Source of the DNA: JAUIEH01 sp964483375
Lineage (GTDB): Bacteria > Pseudomonadota > Alphaproteobacteria > Caulobacterales > Maricaulaceae
Direction of reading: 5' to 3'
DNA length: 64,000 bases
Assembly: GCA_964483375.1 (NCBI GenBank)
Contig: CAZABJ010000001.1
Location: 114,654-178,653, forward strand
The translations under genes were made by a program, and so were the position numbers. Under the pieces are notes generated by a model, which saw only the letters and a list, made by a program, of their open reading frames with translations, searched no databases and was not told the origin of the DNA. Within the stretch, counting starts at the first letter, position 1; each line of letters opens with the position of its first letter. Below, in pieces: positions 24,256 to 33,864 of the stretch.

Positions 24256-25464
24256 ATGGCCGAAGCCTTCATCTATGACGCGGTGCGCACCCCGCGCGGA
24301 CGTGGAAAAAAGAGCGGCTCTCTGCACGAAATCACTGCGCTGCAGCTCGCCACGCAAGCGCTTGAAGCCTTGCGCGACCGCAATGAGTTGGACACCGGCC
24401 GGGTGGACGACGTGGTCTTGGGCTGCGTGTCGCCGATTGGCGAGCAGGGCGCGGATATCGCCCGCGCCGCGGTGCTGAACGCCGACTACGCCGAGACGAC
24501 GTCCGGCGTGCAGGTCAACCGCTTTTGCGCTTCCGGCCTTGAGGCGACGAACATGGCCGCCGCGAAAGTCATGTCCGGCGAAGCGGACTTCGCCGTCGGC
24601 GGCGGCGTCGAAGCCATGAGCCGGGTGCCGATGGGCGCAGACGGCGGCGCGATGGTCGCCGACCCTGAGCTCGCCTTCGACCATTATTTCGTGCCGCAAG
24701 GGGTCTCCGCCGACCTCATCGCCACCAAATACGGCTACTCGCGTGATGACGTGGACGCCTATGCGGTCGAGAGCCAGCGTCGCGCCAAAGAAGCCTGGGA
24801 CGAAAAGCGCTTTGGTAAGTCGATCGTTGCGGTGAAGGACCAGCTCGGCCTGCCGATTTTGGACCATGACGAGCATATGCGTCCGGGCACCGACATGCAG
24901 TCGCTCGCGTCCCTTAATCCGTCCTTTAAGGACCTATCCGCCTTTGTCGGCTTGGACGCGGTGGCCATCCAACGCTACCCGGACCTGGAAAAGATCAACT
25001 TCGTCCACCACGCAGGCAATTCCTCGGGCATCGTGGACGGCGCCGCCGCCATCCTGGTCGGCTCCAAAGAAGCCGGCGAGGCTGCGGGCCTGAAGCCGCG
25101 CGCGCGCATCCGGGCGATGGCCTCCATCGGCTCTGAGCCGACCATCATGCTGACCGGCCCCGCGCCGTCCGCGCGCAAGGCGCTCGCCAAAGCCGGCATG
25201 AGCCCTGACGACATCGACATCTATGAGATGAACGAGGCGTTCGCCGCGGTCGTGCTGCGGTTCATGGAGGACCTCGGCGTTCCCCATGACAAAACCAATG
25301 TGAACGGCGGCGCCATCGCGCTCGGTCACCCGCTGGGAGCCACCGGAGCGATGATCCTCGGCACCGCGCTCGACGAACTCGAGCGCACCGGCAAGGGCAC
25401 CGCGCTTGTGACCCTTTGCGTGGGCGGCGGAATGGGCACCGCCACCGTTATCGAACGCATTTAG
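24256..25464 (+). CDS. Acetyl-CoA C-acyltransferase (thiolase)
   Basis: A 402-residue thiolase that cleaves 3-ketoacyl-CoA to acetyl-CoA and a shortened acyl-CoA. Catalytic residues are visible: Cys91 (NRFCASGLE), His358 ([14 protein letters not shown]) and Cys388 (TLCVGGGMG), with the NEAFA motif. The start at 24256 has AGGGAG upstream; the frame is open earlier but overlaps the GST gene. It is followed by the FadB-type gene, and the two together make up the hydratase/dehydrogenase/thiolase end of beta-oxidation. Confidence 0.95.
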   Translation: MAEAFIYDAVRTPRGRGKKSGSLHEITALQLATQALEALRDRNELDTGRVDDVVLGCVSPIGEQGADIARAAVLNADYAETTSGVQVNRFCASGLEATNMAAAKVMSGEADFAVGGGVEAMSRVPMGADGGAMVADPELAFDHYFVPQGVSADLIATKYGYSRDDVDAYAVESQRRAKEAWDEKRFGKSIVAVKDQLGLPILDHDEHMRPGTDMQSLASLNPSFKDLSAFVGLDAVAIQRYPDLEKINFVHHAGNSSGIVDGAAAILVGSKEAGEAAGLKPRARIRAMASIGSEPTIMLTGPAPSARKALAKAGMSPDDIDIYEMNEAFAAVVLRFMEDLGVPHDKTNVNGGAIALGHPLGATGAMILGTALDELERTGKGTALVTLCVGGGMGTATVIERI

Positions 25465-25570
25465 GCGAGGCGTCGGCTACGGGGGCGAGCTGATGCTCAG
25501 CAATCTATTCGGCAAGAAGAACAAGACCGGCGAGGCGGACAACGGCTCCGCCGCCGGCGGGGAGGGACGA

Positions 25571-27784
25571 ATGTCCGCGTACACCAACTTCCAATACGAC
25601 TTGGACGGCGACGGGATCGCCACCTTCACCTTCGACATGCCCGGCGCGTCGATGAACGTCATCTCCGCTTCGGTGCTGGAGGACCTGGAAGCGATCGCCA
25701 AGACGGTCGCTGAAGACGAGGCGATCAAAGGCGGGGTCATCACATCGGCCAAACCGGCGTTCTGCGCGGGCGCCGATTTGAAGACGCTCTTCTCGGGCAT
25801 GGCTGAGCAGCTCGAAACCCTTCAGGGGGAAGAAAAGCTGCGCGTCGTTTATGAAAACGCCTATCGCATGAACCGCGTGATGCGCGCGCTGGAGACCTGC
25901 GGCAAGCCCCTGGCCGCGGCCATTAACGGCCTGGCGCTGGGCGGCGGATTGGAAATCGCGCTCTCCTGTCACTACCGCGTGCTCGCGGACGACCCCAAAG
26001 CCAAGGTCGGTCTGCCCGAGGCGCTGATCGGTCTGTTCCCCGGGGCGGGCGGCACCCAACGTCTGCCGCGTCTCGTCGGCGCGATGGATGCGCTGCAATT
26101 CATGGCTCAGGGCAAGCAGCTCGACCCCAACACCGCGCTGCAAAAAGGCGTGGTGCACAAGGTGCTCCCCAAGGACCAGTTGGTGGCGGACGCCAAGGCC
26201 TGGGTCAAAGCCAACCCCGACGCCAAAGCGCCGTGGGATCAAGACAAGTTCAAAATCCCCGGCGGCATCGTCTACAGCCCCGGCGGGCTGCAAGTGTTCG
26301 GCGGCGCCTCGCCGATGATGCGGCGGGAGACCAACGGCAATTACCCCGCAATCCGTTATCTGATGTCGGCGGTCTATGAGGGGTTGCAGGTTCCCATCGA
26401 CGCCGCGCTCCGCATCGAAAGCCGCTACTTCGCCAAGCTCTTGTTGCGCCCCGAGAGCCACAACATGATCCGCTCCATCTTCGTCTCCAAACAGGAGCTG
26501 GAGAAAGGCGGGCGCCGTCCGGCCGGCCAGGCCAAGGGCGACATCCAGACCATCGCCGTCATCGGCGCGGGCTTCATGGGCGCGGGCATCGCCAATGTTT
26601 CCGCTCAAGTCGGCATTAAGGTGCACCTCATCGACGTCGACCAAGCGGGGGCGGACAAGGGCAAGGCCCACGCTGCGAAATTCTTCGAGAAGCGCATCGC
26701 CAAAGGCCGAGACACCCAAGAAAAGGCTGACCAGGTCCTCTCGCTCATCAATCCGACGACGGATTATAGCGTTTTGAGCGAAGTCGATCTCGTCGTCGAA
26801 GCGGTGTTCGAAAACTCAGAACTCAAAAACAAAATCACCAAGGCGGCCGAAGAGCATCTCAAGCCCGACGCGGTGTTCGGCACCAACACCTCCACTATTC
26901 CCATTACGGGCCTGGCCGAAGCGTCCTCGCGGCCGGAGAACTTCATCGGCATCCACTTCTTCTCGCCGGTTGAGCGGATGATGCTGGTGGAGATCATCCA
27001 GGGCGGCAAAACCGGCGACTACGCCATCAGCCGCGCCATCGACTTCGTGTCGAAAATCCGCAAGACGCCGATCGTCGTCCAAGACACGCGTGGATTCTAC
27101 TGCAACCGCTGCGTCTTGCGCTTTGTCGAGCAAGGCATGGCGATGCTGAGCGAAGGCGTGAAGCCGGCGCTCATTGAGAACGGCGCGCGCATGGCCGGCA
27201 TGCCGATGGGGCCGATGGAGCTGTCAGACATGACGGCGGTCGACCTCGGCTACAAAATCATGACGCAAACCAAAGCAGATCTCGGCGACGCCTACGTCCC
27301 GAGCCCAGGCGACCCGATCGTCACGAAACTGTATGAGCTCGGTCGTTATGGGCGAAAGACCCAGAAGGGCTTCTACGACTATCACGAGGACCGCTCGAAG
27401 TCGCTTTGGCCCGACCTGGATCAGTTTGCGCTCAACGGCCTGTCAGCCGACCAGCCGGACGTGCAAGAGGTCAAAGACCGCATCTTGATCGCTCAGGCCA
27501 TTGAAGCGGCGCGTTGCATGGAAGAAGGCGTGGTCGCCGATCCCCGCGAAGCCGATGTGGGTTCGATCTTGGCCTGGGGCTTTGCGCCCTATACCGGCGG
27601 GGTGTTGTCCTACATCGACACCTGGGGCGCGAAGGCGTTCGTCGAACGCGCCGACGAACTGAAGGCGAAGTATCCCGGCGTCTATTTCGACGTGCCGGAC
27701 TTGCTTCGCGATATGGCCGCCAAAGGCGAGACCTTCTACCAGCGCTTCGGCGCGGCGGCCGCAGCGCCCGTCGCTGCGGAGTAA
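25571..27784 (+). CDS. FadB/FadJ-type enoyl-CoA hydratase / 3-hydroxyacyl-CoA dehydrogenase
   Basis: A 737-residue bifunctional beta-oxidation enzyme. The N-terminal crotonase domain (about 1-200) has the two glutamate motifs [11 protein letters not shown] and [16 protein letters not shown]. The middle NAD-binding domain starts [20 protein letters not shown] (about 325), and the C-terminal 3-hydroxyacyl-CoA dehydrogenase domain has [15 protein letters not shown] and the [12 protein letters not shown] end. I chose 25571 because GGAGGGACGA precedes it and the family N-terminus starts there. An upstream ATG at 25493 would add 26 polar residues (MLSNLFGKKNKTGE...) and cannot be excluded. It ends the operon, followed by a clear terminator. 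Confidence 0.94.
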   Translation: MSAYTNFQYDLDGDGIATFTFDMPGASMNVISASVLEDLEAIAKTVAEDEAIKGGVITSAKPAFCAGADLKTLFSGMAEQLETLQGEEKLRVVYENAYRMNRVMRALETCGKPLAAAINGLALGGGLEIALSCHYRVLADDPKAKVGLPEALIGLFPGAGGTQRLPRLVGAMDALQFMAQGKQLDPNTALQKGVVHKVLPKDQLVADAKAWVKANPDAKAPWDQDKFKIPGGIVYSPGGLQVFGGASPMMRRETNGNYPAIRYLMSAVYEGLQVPIDAALRIESRYFAKLLLRPESHNMIRSIFVSKQELEKGGRRPAGQAKGDIQTIAVIGAGFMGAGIANVSAQVGIKVHLIDVDQAGADKGKAHAAKFFEKRIAKGRDTQEKADQVLSLINPTTDYSVLSEVDLVVEAVFENSELKNKITKAAEEHLKPDAVFGTNTSTIPITGLAEASSRPENFIGIHFFSPVERMMLVEIIQGGKTGDYAISRAIDFVSKIRKTPIVVQDTRGFYCNRCVLRFVEQGMAMLSEGVKPALIENGARMAGMPMGPMELSDMTAVDLGYKIMTQTKADLGDAYVPSPGDPIVTKLYELGRYGRKTQKGFYDYHEDRSKSLWPDLDQFALNGLSADQPDVQEVKDRILIAQAIEAARCMEEGVVADPREADVGSILAWGFAPYTGGVLSYIDTWGAKAFVERADELKAKYPGVYFDVPDLLRDMAAKGETFYQRFGAAAAAPVAAE

Positions 27785-27793
27785 GTAAGGTCA

Positions 27794-27841
27794 GCCCGTC
27801 CTCGCTGGGAAGTCCCTGGCGAGGGCGGGCGCCGGCTTTTC
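27794..27841 (+). terminator. Terminator of the beta-oxidation operon
   Basis: An inverted repeat GCCCGTCCTCG / CGAGGGCGGGC (11 bp, one G.U pair) spans 27794-27830, starts nine bases after the FadB-type stop, and is followed by GCCGGCTTTT. Confidence 0.7.
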
Positions 27842-28006
27842 GGGCTGCCTTGGGGTTTCCCCAAATAAGCGAATGCCTTCTTTGTGCTCTTGTAGAGAGC
27901 TTGCGTTAACTTTTTCTCATATTTCTTGCTGGTCACCCGGCGTTCATTTTCCCTGAGCCATTCTCCATCTGCTGGGCGGGCGATATGACTCAGCGGAGAA
28001 GAAAAC

Positions 28007-28426
28007 ATGTTGAGGGGAATTCTTAGCGCCGCAGCGGCGGCTTGTCTGGGCGCCTTGGCGTCGGCCGCCCCGGCCGCAGCGGACACGGTCCTAAATCGCG
28101 GCCATCTCAATCAATATTGCGCCGCCACCCACGGTCCCCGGGGCGTGCAGTCGACCGGGGAGCGGGTCGGCTACAACCGCTTCGGCCAAGCCGAGGCGCT
28201 GTGCCGCTTGGTCGGCGTGCCGTTCGGTTACACGCTCAACAATGAGTCAGTAGAAGCGGTTTGCCGGTTCGTTGGCGAAAGCGGACGCTTCAATCGCAGC
28301 GGCGGCGGCGTGAATTGCCTCAGCGCGCCCTCAACGGGCGTCTTCTATCCCGGACCCATCTGGCGCAACCCCATCATCTTGGGCCGCCCCTGCGTGCGAA
28401 CCCCGACCGGCTTTCGCTGCCGGTGA
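28007..28426 (+). CDS. Small exported cysteine-containing protein of unknown function
   Basis: A 139-residue protein with a clear signal peptide (residues 1-25, ASAAPAAAD). The mature part has six cysteines in a loosely repeated pattern: two segments each carry a GYNRFGQAEALCRLVG or SVEAVCRFVGESGRFNRSG type sequence. I do not recognise the family. GGAGAAG lies seven bases before the ATG at 28007. The 220-base AT-rich upstream region contains the preceding terminator and probably its own promoter. It converges on the S9 peptidase gene. Confidence 0.65.
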   Translation: MLRGILSAAAAACLGALASAAPAAADTVLNRGHLNQYCAATHGPRGVQSTGERVGYNRFGQAEALCRLVGVPFGYTLNNESVEAVCRFVGESGRFNRSGGGVNCLSAPSTGVFYPGPIWRNPIILGRPCVRTPTGFRCR

Positions 28427-28472
28427 ACGCGGGGACCGGACGCTGGCGTGGATCGGTTTCGGCGATCGCAGA

Positions 28473-30398
28473 CTATTGCAGGTGCTCAGCCAGGAACGCG
28501 TCGAGCGCCTGCATGGTCTGCAACCGGGTTTCCGTGCGGGACAGCCAATGGTCTTCGCCGCTCAATTCGATGAACTCTACATCGCCGCCGGCCCGCCGTA
28601 GCGCGCGCTCCATGGTTCTGCTCTGGTCGATCGGGACGACAGTGTCGTCGCGGCCGTGGATCAACAGCACCGGCGCAGTGATGCTCGTGGCATGACGCGC
28701 CGGCGAGAGCGCTTGGAGTTGCGTCCGGCCGCCGACGTCTCCGCCCGTAATTTCTTCAAAATACTCGTAGATCCAATGACGGCGGCCGTGCCGATTGCGC
28801 ACCCAACCCAGAAAATCCGGCAGATCTGTGATTGGGGCGATGGCGGCTGCGCAGGCGTATAATTCCGGCGTGAAGGCGGCGCCCGCGAGAGCCGCGTAGC
28901 CGCCATAGCTCGCCCCGACAATGCAAATGCGGTCGGGGTCGACGCGACCCTGTTCGATTAGGGCGCGGACGCCGTCGGTGACGTCATGCTGCATGACGCC
29001 TCTGCCCCAACCGCCATAGCCCGCGCGAGTGAACGCCCCGCCATAGCCTGAAGACCCGCGGAAGTTGGGCTGCAAAACCGCATAGCCGCGGGAGGCGAAA
29101 AAGTGCGCCCAGGCGTCGAAGCCGCCCCGATCGCGGGATTCCGGGCCCCCATGGGGCAGAACTACGAGCGGCGGCGTCGCCTCACCAGCGCTTGCAGGCG
29201 TTGTGAGATAGCCTGGGATCTCAACGCCATCGCGCGCGATGTAGGAGAAGGGCGCTCGCTGAGCCAGGACCGCGCCGGCCAACTCGGGATATTCAGAAGA
29301 CATCGGCCGAGCCGTCTCCGCTGCGATGTCGACCATAAACCACGTTGGCGGCGCGCTCTCGTCGTGCATGCGCATGAGGATGCGGTTTCGGTCTCGAGAC
29401 CATGAGCGAATCTCGACGATCGCCCCCGCCGAGGCGAAATCCAGCTCGGCTTGCAACGTGGCCATGTCCCCATCAAACCACTCGGTGCGGGGTGTCTCTT
29501 CATCGTACCGCGCGCCAATGATCCGGTTGAGATAGGGATCGACGATCGCTGAGCGCACATCAATGTCGTCCGGAGCGAATAGGGCGACGTCGGCGTCCCC
29601 GGTCTCTGTATTGAGAAGGTACAGTCCTCTCGCCCAACTGGGGCCGGCATGCGTTAAAGCTGCGACGCTCTCGCCGTCCGGGCCGAGCCCGCCCAAGCTG
29701 AATGTCGGCACCTCGACGCGCGCCTGGACCGCACTTCGCCAAATCCCGCCATCCGCCACCCGGATCGAAAGCCTGTTGTGGTCGCTTGAGTAGTCTAGTC
29801 GCGCGACGGCATCGCCATTGGCGTTGGTCACCCAGTCGCGCGTGCTTGGCATGCCGCGCTCTTGCCGGCGAGGACGTCCACCCCGTGGGTTCACCGCGAA
29901 GAGGTTTAGTGCGTCGTCGGAATAGGCCTGGAGCAGGATCCGTTCATTCGCCCAGTCAATTCCTACGATGCCGGCGTAGTTTGTCTGGGAATCGATATCG
30001 CCTCCCGGCCTTAGCACCTGTCGTGGCCGGACATTCGAGCTGCCCAGATCAATCGCGAAAGCCGCGCTGAACTCATAATCGCCACGGAAGCTATAGGCGC
30101 CGCCGGTCTCGCTGACGACGAATAGGACGACGTCGTTCGCTGCCCAGCGAACATCTCGCGCCTTGGTTTCGCCGGAACTGATCACGGTTTCGACCACTGA
30201 GGTATCGGCATTGATGACGACGAGAAGAGGCTGCCCGTCCTCTTCGGTCACATAAGCGATGCGCGCGCCGTCGGGGGATATCGTGGCGTGTTCAATCGCC
30301 GGCGCGCGCGCGAAGGACGCCACGGGCGGCGGTTCTTGCGCCGTCGCTGTACTCGTCGCCGCCGCAACGGCGAAAAGCGCAAACATCAATGGCTTCAT
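28473..30398 (-). CDS. Secreted S9 family peptidase (acylaminoacyl/dipeptidyl-peptidase-like)
   Basis: A 641-residue exported serine peptidase with a signal peptide at 1-21 (STATAQ), a beta-propeller region (about 25-380) and an alpha/beta-hydrolase domain. Ser497 is in GASYGGYAA, the acid in HGRDDTVVP and the histidine in SGEDHWL; the oxyanion motif PHGGPE precedes them. The propeller has the DPP4/AARE-like ISPDGARIAYVT start. The start at 30398 is set by the signal peptide; the frame is open to 30539 without support. It is paralogous to the partial gene at the window start and is likely to release small peptides from extracytoplasmic substrates. Confidence 0.92.
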   Translation of the reverse strand: MKPLMFALFAVAAATSTATAQEPPPVASFARAPAIEHATISPDGARIAYVTEEDGQPLLVVINADTSVVETVISSGETKARDVRWAANDVVLFVVSETGGAYSFRGDYEFSAAFAIDLGSSNVRPRQVLRPGGDIDSQTNYAGIVGIDWANERILLQAYSDDALNLFAVNPRGGRPRRQERGMPSTRDWVTNANGDAVARLDYSSDHNRLSIRVADGGIWRSAVQARVEVPTFSLGGLGPDGESVAALTHAGPSWARGLYLLNTETGDADVALFAPDDIDVRSAIVDPYLNRIIGARYDEETPRTEWFDGDMATLQAELDFASAGAIVEIRSWSRDRNRILMRMHDESAPPTWFMVDIAAETARPMSSEYPELAGAVLAQRAPFSYIARDGVEIPGYLTTPASAGEATPPLVVLPHGGPESRDRGGFDAWAHFFASRGYAVLQPNFRGSSGYGGAFTRAGYGGWGRGVMQHDVTDGVRALIEQGRVDPDRICIVGASYGGYAALAGAAFTPELYACAAAIAPITDLPDFLGWVRNRHGRRHWIYEYFEEITGGDVGGRTQLQALSPARHATSITAPVLLIHGRDDTVVPIDQSRTMERALRRAGGDVEFIELSGEDHWLSRTETRLQTMQALDAFLAEHLQ

Positions 30399-30562
30399 CA
30401 CGGCATCCCCCAATGCGACCCACACGCGAAAACGCCTCGCATGTGGCGTGCGGCGGCGCAATGCTGCGTGGGGTCGCAGCGATGGGTTGCGGGCGCGGGG
30501 GGCGCCAAAATCCAGGGCGCGGGTGCAGGCTTCCGCCAAGAAACGGCCAAGGGGAGACGCGC

Positions 30563-30943
30563 ATGAGCGGCGTGACGGGCATCGGCGGGTTTTTCTTTCG
30601 GGCGCAGGACCCAGAGGCGCTGAAGCGGTGGTACGCCGATCGCCTTGGCGTGACCTACCCGCCGACCAGCTATGAAGAGACCCCGTGGCGTCAGGAGGCG
30701 GGCACGACCGTGTTCACGCCCTTCGACGCGGACACTGCCTATTTCGGCGATCCCGCTAAGCAGTGGATGATCAATTTCCGGGTCCGAGATCTTGACGGGG
30801 TCGTGGCGCGCCTGCGTGCGGCGGGCGTTGCGGTGGAGGTTGAGGAGGAGGTCTATCCGAACGGGCGGTTCGCGCGGCTCGCCGACCCTGAGGGCAACCC
30901 TATCCAGCTGTGGGAGCCGGGCGGGGTGGATCCCCACGACTAA
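30563..30943 (+). CDS. VOC family protein (glyoxalase/bleomycin-resistance fold)
   Basis: A 126-residue vicinal-oxygen-chelate domain protein starting GIGGFFFRAQDPEALKRWYADR and ending RFARLADPEGNPIQLWEP, the classic VOC beginning and end. Possible metal ligands include Glu in IQLWEP, but the usual N-terminal His is replaced by the FFFRA segment, so metal binding is uncertain. Substrate unknown. The start at 30563 has AGGGGAG upstream. The gene is divergent from the S9 peptidase and ends seven bases before the convergent DUF2461 gene. Confidence 0.83.
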   Translation: MSGVTGIGGFFFRAQDPEALKRWYADRLGVTYPPTSYEETPWRQEAGTTVFTPFDADTAYFGDPAKQWMINFRVRDLDGVVARLRAAGVAVEVEEEVYPNGRFARLADPEGNPIQLWEPGGVDPHD

Positions 30944-30950
30944 GGCGCGC

Positions 30951-31634
30951 TCAAAACGGCGCCTCCACCGCCTCGGTCAGGAAGCGCATCACCGGCGCGG
31001 CGACAGCGTATCCGCGGGCGACATCGTCGAGGAATGCCGGCTTTTGCGCGGCGGCCTCAGTACTCGGCTGCATAACGAAGAACGAGCGCTTTTTGAGATC
31101 CTCCACCAGGGGGTGGTCGGCGGGATAGCCCTTTGGCGCGCGGGTGAGGGGATCGCCATCGCCCAAGCCGCCAAAGGCCTTTTGAACGTCCGGCGCGGCG
31201 AGAGCGGCGCGCCAATCATCCGGCTTCTGATCTATGGCGGCGCGGATTTTCGCGAGCGCGCTGGCGGGCGGTTTGTACACCCCGCCGCCGAACATCACGC
31301 GGCCGGGTTCCAAATGCAGATAGTAACCGGGCGCATGGACGTCAGCTCCCGCGCTATGGCGAAACTGCGCGGCTGCGTTGGTTTTGTAAGGCGATTTGTC
31401 CTTTGAAAACCGCACGTCGCGGTGAATGCGGAACATCGAGCGCCTGGGATCGGCCACAAAATGCGGCGAGATCGCCGCCAGTCGCGGGGCCATCTCGGTT
31501 ATGAACGCCTGCAGCGGCGCTTTGACGTGGTCTTCGTAACGGGCGCGGTTTTCCTCAAACCACTCTTTTTCATTATAAAACTTGAGCTGCTTTAGAAAGT
31601 CGAACAAGTCCGACGGAAAGCCCTCAAACGCCAT
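30951..31634 (-). CDS. DUF2461 (TIGR02453) family protein
   Basis: A 227-residue cytoplasmic protein of the DUF2461 family. It is recognised by the start FPSDLFDFLKQLKFYNEKEW, then FRIHRDVRFSKDKSPYKTN and the YYLHLEPGRVMFGGGVYKP block. The function is unknown. Length and full coverage suggest an intact gene. It sits upstream of nothing obviously related; a small membrane protein gene ends 71 bases before its start on the same strand. Confidence 0.85.
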   Translation of the reverse strand: MAFEGFPSDLFDFLKQLKFYNEKEWFEENRARYEDHVKAPLQAFITEMAPRLAAISPHFVADPRRSMFRIHRDVRFSKDKSPYKTNAAAQFRHSAGADVHAPGYYLHLEPGRVMFGGGVYKPPASALAKIRAAIDQKPDDWRAALAAPDVQKAFGGLGDGDPLTRAPKGYPADHPLVEDLKKRSFFVMQPSTEAAAQKPAFLDDVARGYAVAAPVMRFLTEAVEAPF

Positions 31635-31705
31635 CGACGCTTCTCCCGGTCGCGGTTTTCGCCAAACCTACCGTGTTGCGGGCTGCGAGGAAGGCGTCCT
31701 GCGCG

Positions 31706-31981
31706 TCAGCTCAGCGGACGGTCGTCACCCTCCGACCGCGCGCCGTGGCTGTCGCTCTTTTCAATCGTGTCGGCCATGATTCCGATGCCCATCCCTGCGC
31801 TTCCGAAGGTGAGGGCGAAGAACAGCAGTAAAAGCGCCAGCGCGACGCCGCCGTCGGGCGAGGTGAAAATCAGCGCCCGCAATCCAAAGACATTGGTCGC
31901 TATGAAGCCGGCGAGCACCACCCAGCCGGCCCCGATGCCGACAGCAGCATGCACAAGCAGAAATCGGAGCAGAATCGGCAT
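31706..31981 (-). CDS. Small membrane protein of unknown function
   Basis: A 91-residue protein with two predicted membrane helices (about residues 3-28 and 38-68) and a charged, Ser/Asp-rich tail (DTIEKSDSHGARSEGDDRPLS). The start at 31981 (MPILLRFLLVHAAVG) has a GAGG nine bases upstream; the frame is open further upstream without hydrophobic character. No family recognised. It lies between the DUF2461 gene and a divergent unknown gene. Confidence 0.6.
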   Translation of the reverse strand: MPILLRFLLVHAAVGIGAGWVVLAGFIATNVFGLRALIFTSPDGGVALALLLLFFALTFGSAGMGIGIMADTIEKSDSHGARSEGDDRPLS

Positions 31982-32157
31982 GCGCGGAGCCTCGGTTCGT
32001 TGACCCAAGCACACAGTTAGAACGGTCGCTTGGCGCGGGAATGGTGACGCGGCGTCGCGTCGCGGAACCGACATCCAGCCGTCTGATCCTCGCCCCATTC
32101 TCCAGGCATCTCCCCCGGCCCGTTTGACCGCGCGAAGGAACCCTTAGGAGGCGAAAG

Positions 32158-32949
32158 ATGCGCGAGGACATGGCGAAGGTGATCGTCACCCGCCCGCGCG
32201 TCGGCGGCGGGTGGTCGCGCGAACGCAAGATCCCGGCGCCCGAGGAGCAGCCGATCCGCGAAAGCATGCGCGCGCGCTGGACCTCGCGGAAGCATTTGAA
32301 CGAAACGCTCGCCCCCTTGCGTCGCTATTTGCGCAAGCAGATCGGTCGCCCCTGGAACGCCGTCTATGCGGAGATTTGCGCGAACCTCAGCGTGACGTCC
32401 GCCGTGCAGCAGCATGTTCGCGACCACTTGGACGACTTTGTCGGTCGCAACGCTTTTGAACGCAACGGCGCGCTTTATGTGATGTCCGGGCGTTTTGACA
32501 TCGTCCGTCGGCTCTCGGACGGTTGGGTCGAGATGTTCGTGTGCCCGCACGCCGGAACGCTCCAAGAGAACCCCTATTGGGCGGCGCGGAGGGGATGTCT
32601 GGTCGACCGACGCGCCAAGCGCGCGGCGGGGGCGGCGGAACGGGCGAAGCGGCTTGTGGTGGTCTCGCCCTATGTCCAGCTGCATCGGCTGGCAGGGCAG
32701 TGGTACGAGGTTCGCCTAGCTCGCATTCGCGGCGAGGCCGAGCGCGCTTATGACGACTTTTGGGACGCCCATGCCGACCGCTACGCCTATGCGCAGCGTG
32801 AAGCGCGGGTGGAGGATGTCATCATCGCCTCCGGGGCCTGGTCAGGGTCACGTCGCGCGCTTTACGGCCGCTCCGGCGTGCGCGGGGTCGCAAAGCGCCA
32901 GCTTTCGCGAAAGGAGCTCAAGCGCTACGGGCTGCGCGGGACGGCTTGA
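32158..32949 (+). CDS. Conserved-looking cytoplasmic protein of unknown function
   Basis: A 263-residue, basic protein with a strong ribosome site (AGGAGGCGAAAG). The central part (residues about 45-100: LNETLAPLRRYLRKQIGRPW, NAVYAEICANL, then QQHVRDHLDDFV) has the look of a conserved helical domain. I recall similar unnamed proteins in other bacteria but no function. The second half has short motifs such as VVVSPYVQLHRLAGQWYEV and a basic C-terminus. There is no signal peptide or membrane segment. Its neighbours (a small membrane protein on one side, a methyltransferase on the other) do not help. Confidence 0.7.
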   Translation: MREDMAKVIVTRPRVGGGWSRERKIPAPEEQPIRESMRARWTSRKHLNETLAPLRRYLRKQIGRPWNAVYAEICANLSVTSAVQQHVRDHLDDFVGRNAFERNGALYVMSGRFDIVRRLSDGWVEMFVCPHAGTLQENPYWAARRGCLVDRRAKRAAGAAERAKRLVVVSPYVQLHRLAGQWYEVRLARIRGEAERAYDDFWDAHADRYAYAQREARVEDVIIASGAWSGSRRALYGRSGVRGVAKRQLSRKELKRYGLRGTA

Positions 32950-33033
32950 ACACGCCTTGCTTCGCCTCATTCAGCTGGCGCTGAGGGGGAACAACGCTTA
33001 ACGGGAAGCTCTTGGCTCGAGAAGGACGCCCCC

Positions 33034-33861
33034 ATGTGCGACGCCGCCGAACGCGACTATGTGCTTGGCACTGATGATCCGGAAATCAAGCGCCTCGGCG
33101 TGCAGCACGCCTTATGGCGGGAGCGCGCTTTGTCGGCGTGGCGACGAGCCGGTCTAAAGCGCGGCGCGACGGCGGTGGACGTGGGCTGCGGGCCCGGATA
33201 CGCGACCTTGGATCTCGCTGAATTGGTCGGGCCGGAGGGCAAGGTCTACGCGGTCGACCGGTCCCGGCGGTTTTTGGACGCCTTGGAGGAGGCCGCCGCC
33301 GCCCGCGGTTTCGGCCATATCGAGACCATCGAAGCGGATGTGGACGCGCTCCAACTTCCAGAAGGCGTCGCCGATTTGGTTTGGGTGCGCTGGCTTCTCA
33401 TTTTCGCCCCCCGGCCGGAACACACCGTGGCGCGAGCCGCCGCCGCGCTGAAGCCGGGCGGCGCCTTCGTCGCGCAGGAATATCTCGACTACGGCACTTG
33501 GCGGTTCATCCCTGACACGCCCTCCCAGCAGGCCTTCGCCGCCGCGGTTGTGAAGAGCTGGCGCGCCCATGGCGGTGATCCAGACGTCGGTCGACGCCTG
33601 CCGGCAGCTTTCTCAGCAGCCGGGTTGGCGATCGAGGCGTTGGATCCGCTCGTCTATGTGGTCCGCCCCGACGAGTATTTGTGGGTTTGGGTGAAGAGCT
33701 GGATCGACACGTCCGGCCCCGACCGCCTTGTCGAGCTTGGCTACATCACGGTTGATGAGGCCGCGCAGCTCCGCGCCGACGTCAGGCGGATGGAGGAAAC
33801 CGGCGAAGGCGGCATGGTCACGCCCATGATCATAGACGCCCGGGCCCGCGCGCCGCGCTGA
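33034..33861 (+). CDS. Class I SAM-dependent methyltransferase
   Basis: A 275-residue methyltransferase. Motif I is VDVGCGPGYATLDLA (about residues 49-63), motif II VYAVDRSRRFLDALE, motif III IEADVDALQLPEGVADLVWV, and the post-motif LKPGGAFVAQEYLDYG. The N-terminus (ERDYVLGTDDPEIKRLGVQH) is typical of a UbiE/ArsM-like group. The substrate cannot be named. AGAAGGA lies eight bases before the ATG. It converges on the PhyH-family gene, with three bases between the stops. Confidence 0.85.
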   Translation: MCDAAERDYVLGTDDPEIKRLGVQHALWRERALSAWRRAGLKRGATAVDVGCGPGYATLDLAELVGPEGKVYAVDRSRRFLDALEEAAAARGFGHIETIEADVDALQLPEGVADLVWVRWLLIFAPRPEHTVARAAAALKPGGAFVAQEYLDYGTWRFIPDTPSQQAFAAAVVKSWRAHGGDPDVGRRLPAAFSAAGLAIEALDPLVYVVRPDEYLWVWVKSWIDTSGPDRLVELGYITVDEAAQLRADVRRMEETGEGGMVTPMIIDARARAPR

Positions 33862-33864
33862 TCC

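Noticed and set aside
24912..24931. TTAA-N7-TTTA sequence resembling a CtrA box
   Set aside because: It lies inside the thiolase coding sequence, is not an exact match and has no promoter context.
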